A stretch of DNA of 64,000 bases, taken from Dillenia suffruticosa (taxonomy: Eukaryota > Streptophyta > Magnoliopsida > Dilleniales > Dilleniaceae). Shown here one piece after another: positions 23,029 through 34,317 of the stretch (within the stretch, counting starts at the first letter, position 1; every line of letters begins with the position of its first letter). The stretch is taken from contig JAVTVX010000034.1 of NCBI GenBank assembly GCA_033439265.1, positions 14,832,501-14,896,500 of the forward strand. Direction: 5' to 3'. The notes below the pieces were generated by a model. The model saw only the letters and a program-made list of their open reading frames with translations. It made no database searches and was not told the DNA's origin. Both the position numbers and the translations under genes were made by a program.

Positions 23029-25991
23029 TATCACGCCTGGACCGGGATCATGAACGGCCGCCAGTTGCTCTGGATGCTGGCTGTATTTTTACAAAAAATC
23101 GAGCAGAATCTCCCAATTAATCGGAGGTCTCCCATGTATAATTTCACCTGTATATCAATATTCATCCTACAAAATAAATAAATGGCCATCCCGATCTTTC
23201 CAAAATCAACCAATCCCACAACCAACATCCAGAACAACGCAAGGCTATAAAAACCAATTTCCACAGTCCTAACCACCGACCTCTACTGTCATATCCCCGT
23301 CAAAGGCATGGACAGCCGTCAATCACCCCTCCTGTGATTTAAATGTGGCACCAAACGATTCTAGAGTACACTTCTAAGACATGACACATTTTCAAGTACA
23401 TACACAACGAATAAGAAATGCCTCAATGCAATGTTATGCAATGACATGAAAGTTCCACAATTTAAATATCCATATTTATACTGTCATCCCAGAAATACAC
23501 AATGGTCGTCTATAGATCTCAGAATGCATATACATTACTAATACAAATTTTAACTCATGAAATATAGCGAAAATATACAATAACTCCTTAAGTCCAGACC
23601 AGATCTCCAAATAATACTGAGCGTCCTAAAAGCAACGCTCCTTGTCAAATACTATCTCTGAAACAAGAAGGAAAATGAGAGGTGAGTACTCGGGGAAGAA
23701 TACTCAGTGAGTGAGTGGGTCCATGCAATTGTCTAATATGAAATGTGAAACTTGAGTGTCAATGCATAAGTATACAAATCATATTTCAAATCATCATATT
23801 TTTCATTTCAACAATATATCATTAGCATGCATATTCAAGTCAAATATGCATCCAAAGCACTGTCACTAAAATTATAGAGCTGCTAATCGAAAATATTCTA
23901 GCAGAGGTCTACCTCGACCTATGACAAGCGCACCGGAGGTGTTATATGCAAGTTTATTTAAAGTACTCTCTACCCCGACGTTGGCGACGGACCTCGTCCA
24001 GGTGCTAGACTTAGAGAGAGTATCCAAATCCTCTCCCTTTCAGGTTCAACCTGGCTAGTACCGTATCGTTAATAAAAATCACGACAACTCGTGGGATACC
24101 CCAGGCCTAGGCATATCTGGACGCCATCAAAGCGTCTCTCATGGTGTCCTTCGTAGCTACGGAACAATACATACCAAAGCTCTCAAGGCCAAAATCAATA
24201 TCGTATCAAAATGTGCCGAAATCAGGTTCACAAACCAAATGCAACATATAGTATAAAATGACACATTATACATTTCAACCACATGGATGCATAATTTCAA
24301 TATTTCAATACAGTTTTTGGACACTCCATCGGTTCACAAAAATCAATTTCAAAACCAATCAAAACATTTTAAGCACGCTACAAATCATGTACATTTATCA
24401 AATATTGTAAAACAGAGTTTACACATTAAACAAAAGTATTGAAATAAATCTCACTCACACTTTTGGGGAGGATAGCGCCCTCCTCAATAAAACCACAATA
24501 CGTAAAACAAGGCTTCCCTCAATCGAATCACCAAGAAAGCCAACCTAATCAAATCATCACAATTTTCATCAAATTTTTGACTATTTTCAGGGTTTATCAT
24601 TTTCCTTAAGTTCGTATAAATCCTAAATTCTTCAATTTATAAATATACATCATTGTCATCAATTTCGTTCCATTTTTAAGTAAATAGCCAAATCAAAATC
24701 AAGCTAAATTCAAATCTAAACCGTTCAAAATTGAAAAGAAGTCTAAAATATATAAATTTCCTACAAGTTAGAAAAATCTTTCAAAAATCATACACTTTTC
24801 AATTCTCCTCTGATTTCTTCAAACCATATCATTTTAACAATATCGAAACGTATTTTCATTTTCAAGTCAAAACATACTCCAAAATTTCTGCACATTTAAC
24901 CACATGTTTTAAGGACTTAAATATAGATTTTAAGCCACAACAACATGTATATAACTTCCAATTATAAATTCCATCTAAATTCGACAAAATTAAATTTAAA
25001 TATGGAAATAATTTCATTTCCGTCACCTAGGTTTACTCGAATCTCAAACCTAGCTTTCGTTCGCCCATCAGATTAATTTAAAATCTGTAATATTTTCAAT
25101 TTTGAAACCACGTTAGCGACTAAATCAATTTCTAAACACCAAACCACATCTAATACAGCCAATACCTGCAGTGAAGGATTTCTGCGAGGATGGCAGATGG
25201 CTCTCAAACAAGAAAGTCGGTTGCGAGCTAGCGGGCCGCGCAGGTTAGTGGACTTGCGGGCTGGTGGGCTAGAGCGTGCGCTCATGGGAGGTCTACAGTC
25301 GCGCTGTGGCGCGCTCAGTCGTACTGTGGCGCGCTCAGTCGCGCTATGGCATGCTCGGAGGAAGGTCGCGCGCTCACGCTTGCGTAGTCGCGGAAGGCGC
25401 TGCAGTCGCGCGTTGTGGTGGAGGGAGGTGCTACAGGCTAGCGCGCTCACGGGAGGAGGTAAGGGAGCGGGTTTCGCGCCTCGCGGCGGAGTGCGATCGA
25501 GAGGGAGGGAGATCGCGAGAGATAGAGAGAGAGTGAGCAGTAGAGAGAGAGAGAAGAAGAAGAGGACGGTGGTGGTGGTGGTGGTGCGCGGCAGCTTCGG
25601 GTGAGGGAGGCGCTGCCGCGGGAAAGGAAGAGGCGGGGAGAGGGGAGACGAAGAGAGAGAGTCAGATTAGGGCTTTTAACCCTAATCTGACAAGGGGGAG
25701 TACCTCGTTTCGGGCCGAAACGCGGCGTTTCCTCCTCCCTCTCTCTCTTCTTCTTCTTTTTTTTTAAAAGCATATATATATATATATTCACATCCACCTT
25801 TTCACTAGCTTGCGAATTTCATAAAAATAATGGGTTCGCTACGATTTACGAACACGACAACTTAATTTATACCAAAAATTCAATTTAAAGACCCCAAAAT
25901 CAAAAATCAAAATAAATAAAAATTTTTCCTTTATGTATATAAATATTTCAAAACCAATACATTTGTTCGGGTACCGAGTGTCGGTGTTACA
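23029..25991 (-). repeat. 5' LTR of Tekay-2
   Basis: On the plus strand it runs from TATCACGCCTGGACCGGG to GAGTGTCGGTGTTACA, 2963 bp. It contains the exon-like block 25027-25084 (58 bp), a GC-rich island at 25180-25480, a GA-rich tract at 25500-25680, the palindromic pair at 25669-25725 and a (TA)n run near 25770. The frames around 25073-25604 are GC-island artefacts. Confidence 0.86.
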
Positions 25992-26569
25992 TGGTAAGCA
26001 AGCAAGTTGTGGTAAGATAAGTTGCAAGTAAGTTATTAAGTTTGGTGATAATTTGAATATTAATTAATATTGAATACAAGTGATAACTTGAATAACAACT
26101 TATTAACAGGTGATCTGTGTGGTAAGTTTGTTGGGTGGAAATATTATTAGAGGTACTAAATTGCTAAGAGGAGTGATAACTTGAGTGAGATTCGATTCTA
26201 TAATGAAATAGTGTAAGTATTGTAAGTATTGGTTAAGATAGATTATTATTAGGATTATTATTGTTTGTAATAAACTTGGCAATCATAGATTAGGCACTTC
26301 CTTGCTTCCACTAGGATCATAGGAGAAGAGAAAATTATTTCTAATGGAAATTATATGTACAGTGAATTGGTCAATTACAGTACATCACAACTTCTTTTCA
26401 CAATTTTTCCTATTTTTTTCACAAATTTCCCTTCCCTTCGTTTTGCTTTAGGTTAAGACTTTGCTTTTTTCTTAATTTTCCTTTTCCTCTATTCTGGTTT
26501 GGACTTTGATTTTCTTTGAGCTCGTTCAAACTTTTTTCTCTTTGTTTCCTCAATCTTCATCTTCATAGA
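25992..26569. other. unassigned AT-rich stretch
   Basis: It begins with GGTAAG / GCAAG / GTGATAA-type short repeats and continues into T-rich sequence. There is no coding potential. It could be part of a Copia LTR (it leads into one at about 26570) or other dead sequence. Confidence 0.4.
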
Positions 26570-26739
26570 TATGATACTAGCACTGATGTAGTTATCATCT
26601 CGACTGCAAGATCATCAAGAAAGACATCATGATTTCCAAATTTTCGTCATATATTCACTGAGATACACCCATAAATTTTAATCTTTTAATTATTTCGAAA
26701 AACCATCATGCTTTCGCTTTGTGACAATTAAATCTAACA
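26570..26739 (+). repeat. end of a Copia 5' LTR
   Basis: The stretch GAGATACACCCATAAATTT...ATTAAATCTAACA resembles the end of the LTR of Copia-2 (40220-40294, GAGATACGATCC...AATAAATCTATCA). It stands directly before a primer-binding site. The upstream part of this LTR is not recognisable. Confidence 0.6.
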
Positions 26740-26740
26740 T

Positions 26741-26752
26741 TGGTATCAGAGT
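26741..26752 (+). promoter_or_regulatory. primer-binding site (initiator Met-tRNA type)
   Basis: TGGTATCAGAGT is complementary to the 3' end of initiator methionine tRNA, the usual primer of plant Copia elements. It lies one base after the LTR end. Confidence 0.85.
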
Positions 26753-27461
26753 GATTGTTAGATTTAATAAAAATTTTTTTGAAATTTTTTGAGTATAAAA
26801 ATGTTAGGTAAAAAATTTAAGATTCAGATCACGGATAAATTACATGAATCTAATTATACCACGATATTACCTATGATTTGTAGATTATGAAAATAATTTT
26901 TTCGTAATTTTTGGAGCATGTTAAGACCATGTAATACGATATCAAAGTTTTCACCCCTTAATGATATCTGAAACTTAAAATCATAGATTTGTTACAATAG
27001 AGGACAAATTGACCTTTGAAATTGATATATACGTGTCTCTCATGGTCTGATCTATATTTTCATATATATATATTATGAGTAATGGTTCTCGAAAACTGGG
27101 ATTTCCAAATAGCCATGAAGGGTCACGACAAAGGTGGTTGAATCTGCCAATTTTAAGGTATAAATCCTCTTAAAATTAAGTAAAAATATTTGGAGAATGC
27201 CCAATTATAATTTTTGACTTAAAAATGACATTAAAAATAGTCGGAACAGGGTTTTCCGGTAGCTGGGTCATGCAGACCTAGTTGTAGGGAGTCGGGCGAA
27301 GAAGACCCGACCCCAACCAGTGAGCGCATGTATCCCTCGGGCATAGGAACCTGTGGTTCACATGTATAGAGGAGAGTAAACCATACCATGCGATCCGGGT
27401 TAATTTTAAAATGAATCCGCATCTCAACCCGCATCTTAACCTGAGATAGGATATTACAACA

Positions 27462-28007
27462 TTGCACGAAGCAATATACAGCACTCACGACAAGGCAACT
27501 CCAAGGGAGGATCGCTTGGATACAACTCCAAGGAAGGTTCCCACGGACACAATTGCTCATAGTGTACCAAAAGCCATCAATGAAGAGTCACCATCCATGC
27601 ACCCATTGGAGCAATCGCCTATGGCATTGCATGACATTGCACTAGCCTGCACAAGTGAGGGGGAGCAGCGCACGAGCGGGAGCATGCGTAGTTTGAGCGA
27701 TCGCATATCAAAGGTCGTGAGCCTTCGAGCAAAGGTGAGAACCTTTTTTGCAACTTCGAGCAATCATCAAGCAATCGATTCCAAGGACATCGAGGAGGCT
27801 GTTGCTTATAGAAAGGAGCAAGCAAGAAGGCTATCGCTTGAAAAGACACCATGTGAAGAGCCATCATTGCATGAGCAGCTCGTACATGCCCATGAGCCAT
27901 GCTACGAGCAACATTCGCTTCCGTACGAGCAATTGACATGCAAAGCAATGCACGAAGAGATAGCATGCAGCCCATACGAAGAGACACCTATTCATGAAGA
28001 GGTGTAA
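27462..28007 (+). CDS. hypothetical 181-aa Glu/His-rich protein
   Basis: An open frame inside the unrecognised insert. The product is hydrophilic, without signal peptide or membrane segment. It is rich in Glu, His and Ser, with repeated HEE, HEQL, YEQ and CEEPSLHEQL-like words that recur about every 15-20 residues in its second half. Coding-like composition does not stop sharply at its end. No family is recognised. A fast-evolving gag-like protein of a non-autonomous element is possible, and a chance frame in a low-complexity repeat is equally so. Confidence 0.3.
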   Translation: MHEAIYSTHDKATPREDRLDTTPRKVPTDTIAHSVPKAINEESPSMHPLEQSPMALHDIALACTSEGEQRTSGSMRSLSDRISKVVSLRAKVRTFFATSSNHQAIDSKDIEEAVAYRKEQARRLSLEKTPCEEPSLHEQLVHAHEPCYEQHSLPYEQLTCKAMHEEIACSPYEETPIHEEV

Positions 28008-28666
28008 TCCATAGGGCAATCGAAGGAGCCAAGGCCCAAAGAAGGCAAGATAATGCACTACCTTGCCTTAGTGCACCACAAGCATGAGCAAGTGAACAAG
28101 CAAAGATATGCAATTGAGCCAGCAAGCGAAGAGACTCAAGTAGGAGTCATAATGCATGAAGAAACAAGGCTATTGCTTAAGGAGATAAAGCCATGAACTG
28201 ATGGGTGTGTAGCAGTGCACCAGCCAGCATGCATCAGTACGTAGGCGAGCACCAAGCCAGTGCACAGGCCATCATGTTACACCCTACACCCATGCATGCC
28301 CCTCCACTTGTACACAAGCCAGTGTGTCATGTCCCAGCACTACTGCACGAGCCAGGCAGAAATGAATAAGGGCTCTGTACGAGCTAGCACATGCAATGCC
28401 CATGTAGGGCACAAGCAGCGCATAGGTAGCACACAGGCAATGCACAGGCAGTGCACATGCAGTACACATGTAGCCCAAGGGCTACCAGTCCCTCCATTCA
28501 ATAATTGCTTTGCTGAATAAATTTTATTCATTTTATTATGTCTTTTGAGTGTTGCAATAAAGGCAACAATTGCCTAGTAGTTATTAGAGTTAGTTAATGA
28601 CTTAAGAAGTCCTTTAGCATGAAAGGACCTTAAGTATTGAGGACCTTTGCCGATCCAGCCTTCTAG

Positions 28667-28674
28667 TATAAATA
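28667..28674 (+). promoter_or_regulatory. TATA box candidate
   Basis: TATAAATA in a GGACCTTTGCCG...TATAAATAAGGCATTCC context, followed within about 40 bp by CA-containing T/C-rich sequence. The layout is that of a plant LTR or Pol II core promoter. Confidence 0.45.
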
Positions 28675-29379
28675 AGGCATTCCTCCCCCTCTTGTAATCA
28701 ACCAGAAAATATTCAGAAATCAAATAACCCAGTTTCAAGAATTCTTCTTCTTCAGTATGAGATTAGAATTAGGGCTTAAGAGTGCTTAACAACCCCTTAG
28801 GTTACATCACCTTTGCATGATAGGCTCTTGTCTCTTGAAGACCCATCAAAGGTAAGTTCATTTCCTTCCTCTTCTCCATCCATTCTCTTTGAGCAAACCC
28901 TTATGTATTGGGCATTTTGGTACCTTGCATAAGGAGAAACTCCAACCCTACCACTCAAACCTCCCCAGCCCCTAAAATCGGGCAAGGATCTAAGGCCTTC
29001 AGCCATCATAGTCCCAAGACAGATCTCTTGCCCTTCTCACACCCCCTGCGTGAGAAGTAACCCAAGTGTTGCGTGTCCACCATCAAAGGAACGCAATACA
29101 GGACCAAGGATAGGGGTTGCACATGTGCAAGCGTGTAACACATGCTCTGCACATCTGACATGTGTGCCGGTGCGTGCAAGTGCGTGATGACACTTTTCTA
29201 AGGGTCCTACGTCAATATTTGTGACTTTTTGTGAGTTTTTGTGTGCCAAATCCAAGTTCGGATGGCAAGATGCAATTCCGGTTTGTGATAAATGGTCTCC
29301 GTTGAATCATATGCTTGTTTTGGGTCTATACTCGAATCATTTTAGATTTATGATTCGAAGGGTGCACAAAATATAAGAA

Positions 29380-32300
29380 TAAGGATCAATAAGTCACTAA
29401 AATCTCTTTTGCTGCAAATGTCGTACTTGATTTTTGCAATGAGAATAAACTGAATGATGACAACTGTGAAATTTAATACCAGAAGATTCAGTTTGTTCTC
29501 AAAGAGCAAGATCTATATGAGATCCTGAGGTACAAGATGGTAGGCCCTAAGGAGGGTACCATACCTCAGGCTAAATGGGATAACGAGATCTATCGCACAT
29601 GAAAAAAAAGGATAGCCAAGTTAAGGCATTTCTTATCAATAGCATACGCGATGACACGATCCCGATCTATGAGCAATATTCTATAGTTATGTCAGTTTGG
29701 CTCTCCCGAAAAGAGCATTATGGTACTCTTTTTAACTCCAAAGGTGAGGATGCTAATTTATAAGAAAATAGCTGATTATATAATGATACAACATTTGATA
29801 TAAATGTCAAATATGATCGCCGAGTTAAGGTATGTAGGCAAGCCCACTTCGGATGAGATTTAGCTATTGGGTGTGATCCATTTGTTTGCCTAATTCATGG
29901 GAGATCATGAAAACCTATTTTGCATATGATGAGAGTATTTACACTTTCACTAACGTGAGTAGGTGCTGTGAGCTCAAGAAGGAGCGCCCGGAGGCAAGTA
30001 GGCTGCACTCGGGTCATGCTTATACAATTGAGTCGAGTAAGGACTCTCGTGGTACCAAACAAATAACATAAGCATGAGAAGGAAACTGGAGGTCCAGGTA
30101 AGAAAAAACCATCTGAGAAATCTGACAATAAGGTATAAAAGTGCAGGAAGAAGGAGCTTGATAAGACCAATGTAAAGTGCTACATCTGTAGTAGATTTGG
30201 TCATTTTTCTCGTGAGTATGACGAGCGGAAATAATGTCCTTATTCTTTACATGGTTTGAGTTTTGTCACATTTACTGTGATGCTCACTAATTTCTCTCAT
30301 TTATAGATTGTAAACTCAAGAGTCACGGACCACGTAACTCGAGACAGGAGCGCGTATGTAGAGTTTTATCAAGTGAATCCTTAGGTTAGGAGAATTTACG
30401 TGAAGAATAGATCATTTGTCGTCATAAGAGAGATTGGCCCTTGAGTTGTAAATTAGTCGGACTCTGTATCTATATGATATTCTTTACGCTCTGGACATTC
30501 GAGAAAACTTGATTTCTGTACTTCATTTAAGATTGTTTAGGATATGCTTTGTGATATAGAAAATCATCAGTTTTTATGAGATACGATAACTCTTTGATCT
30601 GTTTTGATTTTATCCATGATGGATTGTATGCACTGGATGTTGTTTCTTTTAATGTATTCTTGTTATTCTTACATTGGCTCTGATTGCATAAATGATGATG
30701 TAAATGTATGACATAATAGACTTGAGCACAAAGGGCAAAAGAGGATGAACCAGTTAGCTGTGAATGGTCTATTGGGCCCGCTAACCAGATTCGAGTTGCT
30801 CGTACATGATTTTTGTCTTATCAGCAAAGTTATAAAAAAAACCATTTAGAAATGCAATGAGAGTTGGGATTTCATTGCAGTTAAATTATTCCGATATCTA
30901 TGGTCCCATGGGCATGAGAGCCAGAAATGGAACTGTGTATTTTATTATGCTCATAAATGATTACATACGTTTTGATTACGTTTATCTGATTTCCCATAAG
31001 TTTGAAATATTAGAATGCTTCATGAGATTTATTGATTGCATCTACGTCTTCAACTGTGTACCATCAAAGTCGTACCCCATATGAGCTTGGACAGAGAGGT
31101 ATCCTAACCTCAGCCACTTGAGGTCATGGGGTTATGTCACGTATATTCATGATTTTTTGCATTCACACAGCAAATTAGGTTTGTGAGGAAAGAAGTGTAT
31201 CTTTATAAGATATTCAAAACACTCCAAGGGATATGTGTTTTAAAGTGAGCATATGGACGGTACCATCACTGAGACTAAGTCACGTAATACCACATTTATT
31301 GAGAATAATTTCTCTAAGAGATGTAAAATCGATTTGAACTTTACCTTCTATGAGATGGATGAGTTCAGTGGCTCAGGTGAGCCCAGTGGCGGGATACAAG
31401 AAGCTATTATGGAACTTGGTTCTAGTCGGAGCAATCCATCTAAAGGTAAACAGATTCTATCTCCTTGTAGGAATATTAAGAATGCATACTTAAATGTCAC
31501 TTCCCAATTGAGGGTAAGACCCTCATTGTGACCCTTGAAAATGATGAGAAATCTAAAACAGTTCAAGAAGCTCTCGAGGGCATGGAAGGACCATCTGTTG
31601 AAAACCATAGATGAAGAGAATAAGTCGATGAGAATCAATGGGATTTGGAACCTAGTTAATTTACCTGAGGGCAGAACGACTATTGGAAACAAGTAGGTTC
31701 TTAAAGTCAAGAGAAAGGCCTACGGATTGATAGAGAGGTATAAAGTCCATCTGGTAGCCATGGTTATACTCAAACTAAGGGCGTGGACTATCACGGAGAA
31801 AGAGTCCAATTTATCTTGATCTGTTTACTTTTAGCGATTGTCGCGAGTATGGATTTGGAGTTAACACCAGATGGATGTAAAGTCGCCTTCCTTAATGGAA
31901 GTTTCAATGAAAAGATCTACATAGAACAACCCTCTGGGTTCATTCTAATAGGTCAGAGGATAAGGTTTGATGAGTTCGGAAATCAATATACGATTTAAAA
32001 TAGTCATCCAGGTAGTGATACTTGAGATTTCATAAGGAGGTGATATCTTATGCGCTTGTGATGATCGAGGAGGATGTATACCTAATACATTCTAGTGACT
32101 CTTTTGTTATTATTTTCTTATATGTGGTTGACATTCTGTTGATCGAAAATAACAGAGAGTATCTGATAACTATTAAAATATGGTTATTGTAAAGTTTTGA
32201 TATGAACGACATGGGTGAGATTTACTTCATTCTCGGAGTTAGGATTTATAGGGATCGCTCAAGATAGGTGTTAGCTCTTTCATAGGAGACTTACATCAGG

Positions 32301-33070
32301 AAGATTTTTTAGCATCTCAAGATAAGCAATTGCGACCCAATAGATACTCTTATCACTAAAAGTGAAGATTTGAATTTTGATGTATACTCTAAAATTTAGA
32401 AAAAAATAAGGGAGATGAGTAAAACTCTTATACTACTACAATGGGTAGTATAGTGCATGCGATGAGGCGTACATGACCAGATATTTGTTTTGTGGTCGAT
32501 TTAGTGAGTACGTATCAATTGAATCCTGGAAGGGGTCATTGGAAAGTAGTGAAAAGGATTCTGAGATATCTCGAGAAAACAGTGAACCTCTCCTTGTGTT
32601 GTGGAGGAGGTGATTTGTGTCTCATTAGGTATTCAGATGCCGACTGGGGTAGCAATCTGGATGGACGCGAATCGACATCAATTTTTGTTATCTTGCTCAA
32701 CAATGGTGTCATATCTTGGAAAAGCAATAAGCAAATATGTATATCTTTATTTATAATAGAGTCTGAACTTGTGGCATACTCAGCGATAGTTCAGTAAAGT
32801 GTTTGACTCTAGAAATTTCTGTATGACTTAAGGATTATGACAGATAGTGGGAGGTCAGTGATAATTTATTGTGATAATCAAGCTACCATTGTTAACAACT
32901 GAGCTCCTAAGTATCACATTAAGATCAAACACATTGATACTAGATACTACTTTGTGAAAAATATCATCGAGAAGGGTATAGTGGTGATTAAGTATACTTT
33001 TGTACACAGCAAGATGACTGATCCTTTCACCAAACCCATTGTGAGATATTTGTTTGTGAGACATATATAA
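29380..33070 (+). pseudogene. Copia-1 gag-pol remains
   Basis: Landmarks in order: gag around 29440-29700; a CCHC knuckle-like CYICSRFGHFSRE near 30180-30215; protease around 30305-30360 (TDHVTRDRSAYVEF); the integrase core around 30880-31080 (YSDIYGPMGMRARNG, then MLINDYIRF); RT around 31650-32300 (FLNGSFNEKIYIEQPSGF); and RNase H at 32492-32797 (YSDADWGSNLDGREST). Typical Copia order with integrase before RT. Extensively broken, fossil. Confidence 0.85.
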
Positions 33071-34238
33071 TCATTGGGTTTATATGTCATTATGACATTT
33101 CTCACTGTGTACTGATTATGATACTTATTGTTTTATATATATGACATGCGTGCATTATTCAGTCACAATTTTATTTGTTTACACTTTTTATTATCATATA
33201 TTCTGTAATGACTTATGATAAAAGATATGTCAGATAAGTGCAGTTGACTCTCTTACATAAGTGACCATCTCTAACTCTAAGTAAACGGGGATAAACGATT
33301 TCTAGTCATAAGAGAGTTTAAAAGTGACCCTGTTAGAACATAAATCGTCCTAATATGTATTCAGGATGAGGTCATATGTAACATAATCGATTTGAATATA
33401 CACACTTCCATGTTGTCTGTAAGTAATTAGGTTTGAGATCTTAAATATCACTTACGTCTAGTGATATTATCTCTGAGATACTTTCTCTGAGATCGCTGAA
33501 TAAAGTTTTATATATAAATTGAGACCCATACCTGAATAGTGTTAGAAAAATCTGATATATGTTCTTTTAAGATATAGAGAAATAACACTGTGACATGTGT
33601 TTCATACAGCATGTGATAAGATGATTATAGAATAGTGAGAGCTATTATTTGAGACGATAATATGAACATAATCCCCATTCCCACTGTGTGAAACTTGAAA
33701 TCTATTGGATAAGATCTCTTATACTCTTATTACTTTTGGCTGTTTCTAGAAATTTTAATTCAGTATTTGTTATTTTAGTCTTTTTACCTATAGTCCGGAA
33801 GATAAATTGAGGTTTAAGGGGTAGATCTAGGAAAATAGCTACATTGAGATTTGATATATTTGAGTTTGGGAAAAGGAAGACAAACCAGAATTACATCATG
33901 GTGTAGTATTCACTGGCCGGTCTGGTATATTTATCCATGTTGGGATTCAAACATAATAGTAAATACGCAGTTGAACAATAATTGGGGATCACATTTAGTG
34001 AGGAAAGTGACTCGATGGATGTAATTACTTTGAGTTTGGGGTACAACGAATTCTTTTTGGATACTAACAGTGACTTTTTGATCATTCAAATGGATGCATC
34101 GAGAAATCTTTATTTGTAAGTATACTCACCAGTTGGAAGATACACAATTCTATATCAAAGTTAACAGGGTGATATAACAGATCGCATGAGTTGTGATCTT
34201 GTGACAGAAGTAAAATGTCATCGTGCGCAAGTAGGAGA
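33071..34238 (+). other. non-coding 3' region of Copia-1 between pol and LTR
   Basis: About 1.17 kb with no open frame of interest. Copia-2 (38610-39774) keeps the same sequence in the same order, for example ATCGTCCTAATATGT at 33346 against CATCCTAATATGT at 38903. The region ends in a purine-rich AAGTAGGAGA before the LTR. Confidence 0.75.
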
Positions 34239-34317
34239 TGTGGGTAACTATGTTCATGTAGGGGCTTTTACCACAACAGTAAAAATTTAATTGAATTTAA
34301 ATTTGAAACTAAAGTTA
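34239..34317 (+). repeat. start of the 3' LTR of Copia-1
   Basis: TGTGGGTAACTATGTTCATG follows a polypurine tract. It matches the start of the Copia-2 LTR at 39775 (TGTTAGTTAATATGCCCACA) until the hAT terminus begins. Confidence 0.7.

Larger units (their letters stand above)
14918..25991 (-). mobile_element. Tekay-type Ty3/gypsy element, both LTRs present (Tekay-2)
   Basis: A minus-strand element of 11.07 kb. The 5' LTR is 23029-25991 and the 3' LTR is 14918-18167. Gag, protease, RT, RNase H, integrase and a chromodomain-like end lie in canonical order from high to low coordinates. The layout is complete but coding is badly broken (roughly ten or more breaks). The two LTRs differ visibly, by about a fifth over the first 250 bp by eye, so it is old or of mixed origin. 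I see no convincing primer-binding site next to the 5' LTR. The flanking pentamers, TCAAG and TGGTA, do not match. Confidence 0.88.
27070..29260 (+). other. unrecognised insert, LTR-like or non-autonomous element
   Basis: It separates the Copia-1 leader from its gag and differs from it in composition: less AT-rich, CA/TG-rich words and short direct repeats around GCACAGGCAATG. It holds a 181-codon open frame (27462-28007), a TATAAATA box at 28667-28674 followed by T/C-rich sequence, and a TG-rich segment near 29110-29190. TATA plus a downstream leader-like region resembles an LTR, but I found no terminal repeat pair. Boundaries are approximate. Confidence 0.4.
26570..34317 (+). mobile_element. 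Ty1/copia element, old (Copia-1)
   Basis: It holds the tail of a 5' LTR ending at 26739, a Met-tRNA primer site, a Copia gag with zinc knuckle, protease, integrase, RT and RNase H in canonical Copia order. A 1.15-kb non-coding 3' region follows, and then the first 79 bp of the 3' LTR, which a hAT element interrupts. An unrelated 2.2-kb segment sits between the primer site and gag. The coding part is badly broken (more than ten breaks). The 3' part is closely related to the element at 37640-40294. The clade within Copia is not resolved. Confidence 0.82.

Noticed and set aside
25197-25797. Arg-rich frames on both strands
   Set aside because: GC-rich island and GA tract of the Tekay-2 5' LTR; not conserved in its other LTR.
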